Positions 1 through 10,000 of a stretch of DNA of 64,000 nt are shown here, in pieces (position 1 is the stretch's first letter; each line of letters opens with the position of its first letter). The notes under the pieces are model-generated. The model made no database searches. It worked only from the letters and a program-made list of their open reading frames with translations, and had not been told where the DNA came from. A program made the position numbers and the translations under genes. Origin of the DNA: Eudorina sp. 2006-703-Eu-15 (Eukaryota; Chlorophyta; Chlorophyceae; Chlamydomonadales; Volvocaceae); contig BDSI01000003.1 in NCBI GenBank assembly GCA_003117195.1, positions 1,524,991-1,588,990 on the forward strand. The letters are read 5' to 3'.

Positions 1-234
1 TGGGTGGGTGGGTGGGTGGGTGGTGGGTGGGTGGGTGGGTGGGTGGGTGGGTGGGTGGGTGGGTGGGTGGGTGGGTGGGTGGGTGGGTGGGTGGGTGGGT
101 GGGTGGGTGGGTGGGTGGGTGGTGGGTGGGTGGGTGGGTGGGTGGTGGGTGGGTGGTGGGTGGGTGGGTGGGTGGGTGGGTGGGTGGGTGGGTGGGTGGG
201 TGGGTGGGTGGGTGGGTGGGTGGGTGGGTGGGTA
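1..234. repeat. (TGGG)n microsatellite
   Basis: About 58 near-perfect copies of the tetranucleotide TGGG run from the left edge, interrupted a few times by a missing G. The array is read in all frames as Gly/Trp/Val runs, which are artefacts. It probably lies in an intron or upstream region of the kinase gene whose catalytic exons begin at 628. G-runs of this density could form quadruplexes. Confidence 0.97.
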
Positions 235-627
235 AAAGAGAACTGTGTGTGTATGTGAATGTGGCGGAGGCGGAATGGATTGGGTTGGATTGAGCGCAGC
301 CGATTGTGATTGACCCAAACCGCGGCTGCCTGACGGAGCGGGGCGCAAACCCAAAGAAAGAAGTCAGTTTGCGAGCAGATCAGCGGAATCACAGCGCGGA
401 TCTCGGAAATACCTCGGGCTCCGAAACCGAGATGGTTGGTTGGTTGGTTGCGTTTCAGGCGGACATTGGATGTGTCGTACCTGCCGTACCTGGAACCCAG
501 CAGACGAGGCGTGGGAAATTCCAAGGCGCATGTTGTTTGCTGCACGTCGTTTGCCCCATACACCGACAGCCGGATACAGCTTGCGCTGCCCCGCCGACCC
601 TTTGCCGTGCGTCTGCCCCTGCTGCAG
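235..627. other. No exon recognised between the TGGG array and the first kinase exon
   Basis: I searched for the exon that should precede the catalytic-loop exon at 628. It should end in phase 1 after a His-x-x-Gly-type helix E sequence. I found no convincing match. The stretch is probably intron, and the kinase N-lobe is off the left edge. Confidence 0.5.
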
Positions 628-3488
628 ACCTGAACCCCAACAATGTACTGCTCAAGAGGGACGCGTCCTCGCCCATCGGCTTCAGGGTAAAGATGGCCGA
701 GTAAGTGCAGCAGCAGCAGCAGCAGCATCCAGCGTCAGCGCCTTCCTCGGCGACTGGGATGTGCCGCCTCCGTGCGGCACATCGGAACCCGGATGTGCGG
801 TGTACCGGTGTGTTCGTGTCTGTGAAAGTGTTTCGCGAGAAACCCGCCCAACCCGACCCAACCCAGCAGCAGTATGCGTGAATGTGGATGTGGATTTGGA
901 TATGCGAATGTGGATGTGCATGTGGATATGTGTGCGGGGTCAATGGGCAACGAGGCTGTGAGCCGGGGGCTGTGAGTGAGCCGGGGGGCTTCCCTGCCCG
1001 ACCCCTCAATGCGCCCCTCCCCCACTCGCCCCTCCCCCGTGCCCCTCCCCGCCGCAACCTCCCTCTGCGCCCCCTCCGTCGCCCCTCGCCTCGCCTGCCC
1101 CCACCCCCGGCCGCCGCCGCCCCCCTCCCCAGCTTCGGTCTGAGCGTGATGGTCCCCCTCGCCTCGCCTGCCCCCACCCCCGGCCGCCGCCGCCCCCCTC
1201 CCCAGCTTCGGTCTGAGTGTGATGGTCCCCCTCCAGAAGACCCACATGTCCAACCTGAGGCTGGGGACCCTCTACTACATCGCGCCGGAGACCTGCTTCA
1301 GGGTGCGAGAAGGGAGGGGAGGGGGCAGGGAAGGATGCGCGTAAGCGCGGGTGGGGAAGGAGTGAGCGTGTGTGGGAGTGCTGGGTAGTGGGAGAGAGGC
1401 AGGGGAGAGGGCGCATTTCGTCGCCCGCCGCTGCGAGCTGCTGCCGCCGCCGTCCCCGCAACGGTTTCGACAGCCTGGCGGCGTGGCCGGGCAGGGAGCC
1501 GCGGAGGGGTGTTGAGAGTGCGAGAGCTGGACAGTGGGAGAGCGGGAGGGGGGGGGGCCGAGAGAGGAAGAGGGGGAGAGAGGGAGGGGGAGGAAACCGG
1601 GGGCAGGCGGGCGTGGGGGCCGGCCCGCCGCCTGGGATGTCATCCCAGGGCGAAAGGGAGATCCCCAATCCCACCTTCGCGCTGTGATCCTGTACCGCCT
1701 TATGCTACCGGGCCGTGACCGCCGTACACGCTCTGACCACCACGCCCCGCTGCCGTACACGCACTCCGCACGCCTCCTCCCCCCCTTCACAGGGCCAGCT
1801 CGGGTACGCCGCGGACGGTGAGTTCCCCCCTAGAGGGGGTAGAGGACCGGGTGGGCCGCCGTACAGGTTGGGGGAGGGAGACCCTGTCTCGGCACCGCAC
1901 TGCACGGCACTGCACTGCACTGCGCCGACGTATGCCCGTCTGTTCGTCTGCCCGTCTGTCACTGCACTGCGCCGACGTCTGTCCGGCGGGCAGGCGCCCT
2001 CACCTGGCCCCCACTGCTGCTTTACCGCTCCCGAAGTTCGGGTCCCGCCGCAGACAATGACGACTCTGCGACTTGACACGCTGCCTCCGAAACCACACCT
2101 TACCCGGGCCCATGGCGCCCTCCCTTCCTCCCTCTCTCCCTCCCCGCGCACCTGGGCCTCTCCCCTCGTCGCATTCGCCAGACCCAGACTGACCCTCCTC
2201 CCGCAACACCCCCCCTTTTTGACCTTCTCCCTACCTCCCCCTCGTCCCCTCCCCTCCGTGCCCTCGCGCCTGTCCCTGCCTCCTCCCTGACCGGCCCCCC
2301 TCTCCCGCCGCGCGCCGCCTCTCCCTGTCCTGCCCAACCTCCTGACAGTCTTCTCGATGGGCGTCATGCTGTGGGAACTGTACCACGGCCGCCTCGCGGG
2401 CACCCGCACCCCCACCGGGGAGCCCCGCTATCAGGTGAGGGGGCTGGGCGGAGGCCAGGTGCTGGGCTGCATGGGCCCCCCCTTTTGGTGACCAAGACGG
2501 CGAAAAACCGCCAAAGAGCACCAAACCGGCTGCTACTGCTGTCCCGCCCTACCCCCTCCTTGCGCCGCGGGTCGGGGTCTCGGGCTCCTGGGGGAGCCGG
2601 CTGCTTGGCGGATGGGTGACCGCTTCGGGTACCTAGGGTCTAAACCCTGAACCCTTGACTCATTGAATCGGAGGGAAGAGAGGGGCCCCGTGAACGGGTT
2701 TGGGGGAAACCAAGGCGTCTGAGCTTCCAGCCGAATTCTGTTCGATTCCTCTCAGATATCTAATAGATTGCTCTTGGCCGATTTCTGTTCGATTCCCTCT
2801 GCCCTAGGGCCGACGGTGTCTTGTCTCTTCCTCTTCCTTAAACTGTACGGACGCCAAATGTATGCCGTACCCACGTGCCCGCCCGCCCCGGGGCCTCCCC
2901 GCTTCCGCCGCTGCCCCCCTCCCCCGTGCGCCACTTACTCCGCAACCCACCCCGCAGCCGGACTTCCCCGACTTCCCCGCCGCCTGCCCCATCGACTACC
3001 GAAAGCTCGCCCACCGCTGCCTCCAGAAGCAACCCCACAACCGCCTCCACAGCAGCCAAGTGGTGCAACGGCTGACGGAGATGATCACCAACTTCCGCGC
3101 GGCGGCGGCGGCGGCGCCGTCGGGCGCGCCGCCGCCGCTGCCGCCGCTGCCGCTGGGCGGCCCGGATGAGAGCGCGCTGCCGCCAGCGGCGGGGGCGCTC
3201 TTCGCTGCGCACCCCACGAACGCGGCCGCGGCGGCGGAGGCGGCGGCGGCGACGCGGCCGGCGCGCGGCGGCGGCGGCGGCGGTACGTCCGCCGCACCCA
3301 CGCCGACGGCGACGCCGACGGAGTCCAGGCACAAGCCGTCCTCCCCGCGCGGTGCGCCGGCGCTGCCGTTGGCGGGCCCCGGCCGGGATGGCGCTGCCGC
3401 CGGCGTGAGCCCGGAGATCTCGCCGTGGGCTGCGACCGACTCGCCCAGAGCCGCCGCCGCGGCGGCGACGGGCGACCGACGGCGGTGA
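628..3488 (+). CDS. TKL-type protein kinase, C-terminal part (5' end outside window)
   Basis: Exons 628-700, 1206-1302, 1793-1817, 2349-2434 and 2958-3488 join in matching phases (2, 0, 1, 0) with GT-AG borders. In order they carry the catalytic loop (DLNPNNVLLK, preceded by a codon split at the intron), the DFG motif (MADFGLS, split between exons), the activation-segment end (LYYIAPET), subdomain IX (ADVFSMGVMLWELYHG) and the C-lobe (CPIDYRKLAHRCLQKQPHNR). This is the arrangement of serine/threonine kinases of the tyrosine-kinase-like group. The last exon continues as about 130 residues of Ala/Pro/Gly-rich tail before TGA at 3486. The glycine loop, VAIK lysine and any ectodomain are not in the window, so membrane or soluble location cannot be told. 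The third exon is only 25 nt. The acceptor of the second exon lies in a 73-bp tandem duplication. Confidence 0.88.
1083..1228. repeat. 73-bp tandem duplication spanning a splice acceptor
   Basis: Positions 1083-1155 and 1156-1228 are near-identical, with a C/T difference in the coding part. Each copy holds a pyrimidine-rich tract, an AG acceptor and the first bases of the DFG exon. Only the second copy runs on into the rest of the exon, so the first contains a decoy acceptor. Confidence 0.93.
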
Positions 3489-3574
3489 TGCCCAAGTGTG
3501 GTCGTACATGTCGTACTTGTTTGCGATGAGGCGGTGGCCTCCTCGCCGGCGCAGCCCGGTTGGGTGTGTGTGAA

Positions 3575-3738
3575 GGGCTGGGTTGGGCTGGGCTGGGTTG
3601 GACTGGGCTGGGCTGGGCTGGGCTGGGCTGGGCTGGGTTGGACTGGGCTGGGCTGGGCTGGGCTGGGCTGGGCTGGGCTGGGCTGGGCTGGGCTGGGCTG
3701 GGCTGGGCTGGGCTGGGCTGGGCTGGGTTGGGTTGGGT
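3575..3738. repeat. (GGGCT)n pentanucleotide array
   Basis: About 32 copies of GGGCT with occasional GGGTT or GGACT variants, starting some 85 bp after the stop codon of the kinase gene. It may lie in its 3' untranslated region. Confidence 0.95.
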
Positions 3739-5260
3739 GTGTTCGGCGGCGGTTTGTCCGCACTGCTTGCTTGCGGTGCTGAGGCGGGTTAGGTGGGCTT
3801 CTGGCATCCGGTGCCGTACTGGAGTTTCATCCGTCTGTCCGGGCTGTCGTACGTGTCGGTTGGACGCATTGTGCCGAGCGGAAGGTGCCGCATGTTTGTG
3901 TGTGCGTTTGTGAGTTTGTGTGTGTCGCGTAAGGCGGTGCATGCTTGTCGGGGTAACGGAGCGGCGGGTGGGGTCGTCTCGAAGAATGCCGAAACCTGTT
4001 GGGAATGACACGCAGACAAAGCAGCATTGCGCGGGGCGGGTTGGACTGGACGCCGTCGTGCCGTCGTACGAACGGAGGGCAGCAGTAGCAGGAGCTGCGG
4101 CTACTGCCGCCGCTGCGACGTGCATGCTCGTCGTACTGGGTTACTGGGTGTCGTACTAGTACGGTCGTGCCAACAGTACCACTGTATGGGCGCGGGTGGG
4201 TGGCCCGCACTGATGTGTGTTTCGTCGTACCTGACATGAGCTTTGTTGGTGTCGTGGGAGACAGGGTTTAAGTGATCAATATGCGCGGTCATTGAACGAC
4301 GCGGCGCGCCTTGGCGCGCGCTGGGGCCGGCCTGCACTGCAGAATTGTTTATTGTCAGTGCGAGTGACCCATGGGTCGCTGACCCATGGGTTGCGACACG
4401 GGCCGAGGCGCGGCGCCGGGGCCGAGGCCAAGGCCTCCTTCCGCCCCGGGGCCCATCGAGGCCTAAACAGGCAACTGCCTCAACATGCCGCGGGGCACTG
4501 TTGCCCGCGAGTAGGCCCTGTGACTATGTTCAGCGATGAACCCGTGCACCTGTGTGTGTTATTCGTTAATTGAGCTGTTTTACAGCTTGTGTGTGTGGGG
4601 GGTGGGGGGAGGTGAATCCAGAATCACACACGCTTTGGGTGGTGACAGCGGATGATCCTGGATGGCGACCTGGTTTCGGAGCTTGGTGTGCTGGGCACTT
4701 GCTGGGAGGGCGTGTGTGCGTTGTGCTTTGTGGTAAAGCTGCAGGCGGTGGTGGCGGTAACGCAGGCGATAGCTGTGGTGGTGGTGGTGGCGGTAGCTGT
4801 GGTGCCAACGGTGGTGCCAGAAGTAGTGTTGCAGGCGTGGGCGTGATAGTGCTACTGCTGCTACGGCTGCTACGGCTGTTACTGCTGCGACCGTCTGATG
4901 GCACGTGGCCGGAGAATGGAAGGGCGCTTGAGAAGCGGCCGGGGCCACTGGGTACAAGATCCTGCTACTGCTGCTGCTCCTGCTGCTTCGCATTGCGTTG
5001 GCTATTGGTGTGGTGTGGCTGCAGCGTGTTGTCGGCGACACCGCTGCTGATTCTGTAGTTGCTGAATCGCAGACCGTCAGGCAGAGGGAGCTGCTTGCGA
5101 CCGACCTTGACCCCCCTCGTGTTCCGGTTCCCTTCGGATGGCGTTGTGTTGTTTGTGTTGACTGTCTGTCGATGTCGAACTGCCCGGGACAAGTCACAAA
5201 GACTGGCCAAACAGGACCGACCAACAGCATGCAAGTTTTGACCGCATTACGGTTGCTGCC

Positions 5261-5307
5261 GTGACGTGACGTGACGTGACGTGACGTGACGTGACGTGAC
5301 GTGACGT
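5261..5307. repeat. (GTGAC)n pentanucleotide array
   Basis: Nine and a half perfect copies of GTGAC. Every junction creates TGACGTGAC, which contains the ACGT core of plant bZIP-type binding sites. A regulatory role is only a possibility. Confidence 0.95.
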
Positions 5308-5892
5308 GTGCCTCACGATCACAGTGCCGTCTCATTCAGGGCAGCAGCCGCAGCCCCTCACCCGCCTGCGCGGCGAGTAGGGTACTCGGCGTGCGACAAG
5401 CCGCAGCACCAAGGCACCGTTATCTCATCACTCTTGACGTCGCGAGCGCGCGAAGAAGGAACCCCCTGCCGCTACGTTGGAAGTGCGTGACGTCCATTTG
5501 CGCAGCGAAAATCGGGTCGGATCCGCCGCACGCGGCGGGAGCCGGAGGGGGGGTCGCGTGTCTTTCCTTCGCGCTGATGGGTCGGTTGGACGCAGCACTG
5601 GATGTCGGGACGGGCCATTTCATGAGTGGTGGTGGGCCGCCGACGCTGGCGCCCCGGGTGACATGGGGCGCGGCTGTTGTGCGGCGCTGGGCCGTGGAGC
5701 GCGGCGGCACGAGCTGCGGGATCTCGAAGGTCACGGGGCCTCGTAGCAGCTCGTAGCTTTGGGCGCCAATTCAGCCAGCCTCGCGGGGGTCGGTATCTTA
5801 TGAGTTATGGCGAATGTGAGACGAGTTGCGCGTGCGCGCGTTCGGTCCGATTCGCGTCGACAATTTGACATCGTTTCCGTCTGGATGTGCTT

Positions 5893-5894
<2 letters not shown>

Positions 5895-5944
<50 letters not shown>

Positions 5945-5998
5945 GGGTGTGTGTGTGTGTGTGTGTTTACGGGTGCGTGTGCGCGTGTGTGCGCGTTT
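5895..5998. repeat. (GT)n dinucleotide repeat
   Basis: Long GT tract interrupted by short TTTCGG and TTTACGGGTGC segments. Confidence 0.95.
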
Positions 5999-7096
5999 GG
6001 TGGACACGCTGAGGATCAACAACTCCACATCCCCTTTATCCAACGCCAATCAACTCATGGCGGGCTTGCAACCGGCCCTTGATTGGTTCGTACCTCTGCA
6101 GAATATTCTAGCAGGAAAGTAGGATGTCGTACGTAATGTATCGAATGAATCCCGCGATGGATCTGATCTTGGACGGATCTACATTGTCGGGGCGTCGCGT
6201 GGTGTGTATCACGTGATTTAATCGCACTCGTCTTCCCCAGTACGTCCATACGTACTGACCGTACGACATTACCAGTTTGTAGCAGCGGAGCAGCCACGAT
6301 GATCGACGGACCAGTGGGCCCCTCAAGGTGCTTCCCTATCAAAAGTCAATAGGCGTGGTGAGCCAATTTGGCTGTGCCGCTGCAGGATTCCCCGGGCTTC
6401 TCACTAAAATGGGCTCCTCACACTTTAATGGGAGGTGGAATGAGGTCCGTGGGGGTGTGAGGGGCCAACGACTGCCGGGCTCTAGCCCGACACCCCCACA
6501 ACTCGGAGCCAGCGCGCTCGTAGCTTTCCGTCGTCCGTTCTTTACAGCGCCGCCGCCGAGGTCCGAGACGCTCCGAGCGTCGTCCGTTATTCGCCTGTAG
6601 GGTGAGGCTGAAATTGAAAGTCGTGACAGCAGAGCTTAAAACCCCCGAGGTCCGGTGTTATGCCGTCCCCGCGGGTCGAGGGGCAGGCTTTGACAGACGA
6701 GGTGACCGGGAGCGCAATCGAGGGCGGACATGCATGATACCGCAGCATCAACCCTTCAGACCGCTCCGCTCCGCAGCGCTGTCACCGTCCCGTGTAGGAA
6801 GTAGCCCGTTTGGTCACACACACTCAGACGACAACGTCTGGACGGCTGGCACCCTCGGATCCAATGCGTACGGCATGCACGTGTGCCGACGTGCGCGTAA
6901 ACCACCAAGCTGTGGGGAGCTGGTCGGTATACCAGAAGGTGTACTCAAATCACAGTTAGGCACTCGAGTTTTCGATTTATTTGTACTTAGGACCCGGTGG
7001 AACATGGAGGTCGGTTTGCTGCTGCTGCGAAAGGGATACACATCCCGGCCAGCCGAGTGCGGAAATTCACACAGTCCTTATCGCTTGTTTTTGTAG

Positions 7097-10000
7097 GACA
7101 AGGAAGCTCTCAAATCTGAGGCTGAGCAGTTGCTGGCACGGAGGTAGGCGTTGTTGTGTCGGGAATGCTGGGTCACACTGTTCGGTCGCCCTGATTCGCT
7201 AAACCAGCGTCGGTTCTCGTTGATACTTGTAGTCGAGCACTATCATCTCGAGCATTGACCTACTGCAATCGGATCGTTGGCGAAAGCGATGCCCTGGCTG
7301 TCGAGGTGAGCTTGAACTACACGCTTGTGCTTGTGCGGTTGCAGATATTGGTCGCGAACTACAAGTGCCTTAGAGTTATGCCAATTCTTTTCGCCCACAA
7401 CCAACTGTTTTCGTATGGGAGTTTCGACTATCTCCAACTGACGCTGGCCCTTGTGCGATATCGTAATCATGAACACGCAGATCAAGTCTCTTTTGCAAAC
7501 AGTTACAACAGCTGAGAAGCAGGCGCGATCACTAACCAACCGTGCTGATGCGGATGCTGTTGGGGGCATCCTGAAGGATGCCCGCAACGTGGTCACAGGA
7601 CTGGGCCCAGGTGGCGACCTGTAAGCACTGGCGTGGGGCGGGCGGATGCAGCTCTGGTTGGTGAACCGTGGCACTGCCTGCTATCAGCTCGGTGTACATG
7701 TCGGTGCGGCGTCGCGATTGCAATCTGCAGGGATTCGCTACAACTCGACACCATCCGACGGATGCATCTGTTTGAATCCTAATCCAAACCGCCTCGATTG
7801 CACCCAATTGTGCCCTCGACACTGCGCTTTACATGATTTGGAACCCGAACCCGAAACCCCAAGCGGCGGCTGCGCACGGCACCGCCCGCTGTACTGCCTG
7901 GCTCTTGCTCCTCCTTAGACCTCGGATGCGGACCAGGGTGTTTGCAGGGCAGGTGGCATCGCCCCGCCTGACTGCGGGTGCCGCCCCTTGCCGCTCCTCC
8001 CCCGCGGTCTCACAATTGTGAGACCAGAACCCGCGCCGCACACCATGTGCCCCGCCCTGCCCTCACCTGGCGCCTCCCCGCCCACATTCACACACCCCAC
8101 TCGCACAATTCCCAGTACCCCGCCTTCCCTCTTCCACGCTGGCCCCTCCCGTCCTCAGGCGCAAGTTCTGCAAGCCCCGGAACCCCTGGCTTGTGCGGCT
8201 GCTGATGGGCGACAAACTGAACCTGGTGGCCATGCGGCGGGACGTCAGCCAGGTGGGGTGGGGGCACTGGTGCTGGCTGGAACGGTCGGGGGGGGGGTGA
8301 ATTGAAAAAAGAAATAAACCCGAAGCCAGGTGGGTGAGGCGACGGGTGCTGGCCGGGACGGTCGTGGGGCTTGAAGGGCATGTCTCGGGGCTTGTGATTG
8401 CAGGGAAAATGGGTGGGGGTTTGGAGGGGAGGTCATGGGATGGGGCGGGGGCGGGCAAGCGTGTGGCGTTGGGATGTTGGGCCGTTGGGAGTCGGGCGAG
8501 GTCGTCATTTTCTTCTAGGGGGGCCGGCCGGGCGGGCGGGCAGGCGGGCGAGTCAGGAAGGTCGTGATGAGGGATATGAGGGATATGAAGGGGAGGAGTG
8601 TCGTGATGGGGGAGGATGAGGAGCGCCCCAGCGACCTCATGAGCGGGAGAGCACAAGCGGGACCCGACCCGGCCACATCGCGACGTGCTGGCAACCTGGG
8701 AAGAGCGACCGTGTTGGACAGAAACAGGGCCAGCACATTGCCGAGATGTAGCCCTGGAGATTGTGTATGATGAAGCCGAGCCGCGAGGAGCGAGTTGTCC
8801 AGCCCTGTAGAGAGAGTGTGTGTAGTAGCTTCCCGTGTTGGCAATCACAAAGTAATGGCGAGGCGAGGTTCCTCTCCATCGTGGGCGTGGTCTCTACTCC
8901 CAACCTCCAACTCCCAACTCCCAACTGGCAACCGCTCCAGGGGATCCGCGAGGAATACCACCGGTTCCGGGACGCCTCCGCGTTCGTGATGCTGCTGGGG
9001 CCGCTGTCCCTGGTGCTGGGCATGAGCTGGGCGGAGCGGAGGCAGGGGGTGCCCTTTGGCAGCGGCACTCTCACGCCCTGGCTGCTGACAGGTGCGGGAA
9101 CCACCGGATATCAAGGGTTATCAAGGGTTTTGGGGGTTAACAAATTTTAGGTTCACAAATTTTAGGGTGCGGCAGGATCCTACCCTGATGGCTTGACTGG
9201 GTCGGACCTGGCTGCCTGCCGGTCGCCGGCTTGATGCCGACGGCGGGGTGGGGGTGGAGAAACAGGTGGGCACGCGGGCGGGCAGGAAGGCCTCGCAGGT
9301 CGGGGGTCCTCGTTAGTAGCGGTCCCTAGGTCTGGAGGGCCGGGTCTTGAGGGCCGGGTCTAGAGGGGCGGGTCTTGAGGGCCGGGTCCAGGGGGGCGGC
9401 GGGTCCCGGGGGCGGGTCCCGGGGGCGGCGGGTCCCGGGGGCGGGTCCCGGGGGCGGCGGGCGGGTCCCGGGGGTTCTCTGTCTCGCGGAAACACACGTT
9501 TTCTCTGTCCCGCTGCTCAGGCACTCCGAACCCATCAAACCTGTCACGGGCGCACCACACGCGCAGGTGTGCAGATGTACCTGGCGTGGCTGTCGTACTT
9601 CTACCTCGCGATGGCGCTGCGGGAGAACGTGCTGTACGTCAACGGATCCCGGATCCGATCCTGGTGGATCCAGCACCACTACTGGTCGGCGGCGGCGTCG
9701 GTGGCGATGCTGGGACTGCCGGTCACCAGCCCTGGTACGACCAGCGTACGAACAGATCACGAATAGAGTACGAAAGCGGTCCGGGCTATTAGTACCGTGG
9801 TTGGTGCAGCAGGGGCGTTATTCCGTTTCGCATGGCGTCAGACTTCGTTCGGGTGGTGGGGGAGGAGGAAGCACTGTAAACACCCACCGGGGGGACATCC
9901 TGGTACACTCGAGTCTTCATCGGATATTGCTCTGGCAGCCGCGCAGTACACAAAGTATGTCCACCAATTTCCTGTACCCCCTCCCCCCTTCCCCCTGCCG

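Larger units (their letters stand above)
3489..7096. other. Gap between kinase gene and TMEM120-like gene; no gene recognised
   Basis: The stretch holds the GGGCT, GTGAC and GT arrays listed separately, two adjacent GACCCATGGGT(C/T) palindromes at 4366-4392 and many GTAC-centred words. No open frame here has a protein-like composition. The promoter and first exon of the TMEM120-like gene must lie in its right part. Confidence 0.6.

Noticed and set aside
4..293. Gly/Trp/Val-repeat open frames at the left edge
   Set aside because: They are translations of the TGGG microsatellite in all frames.
1133..1155. First-copy acceptor as the true start of the DFG exon
   Set aside because: Using it would insert 73 extra nucleotides and break the frame. 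The second-copy acceptor gives the uninterrupted motif.
455..1177. 240-residue minus-strand open frame
   Set aside because: It overlaps kinase exons on the other strand and is Arg/Gly/Cys-rich from GC-rich introns and a CAG run; no conserved segment.
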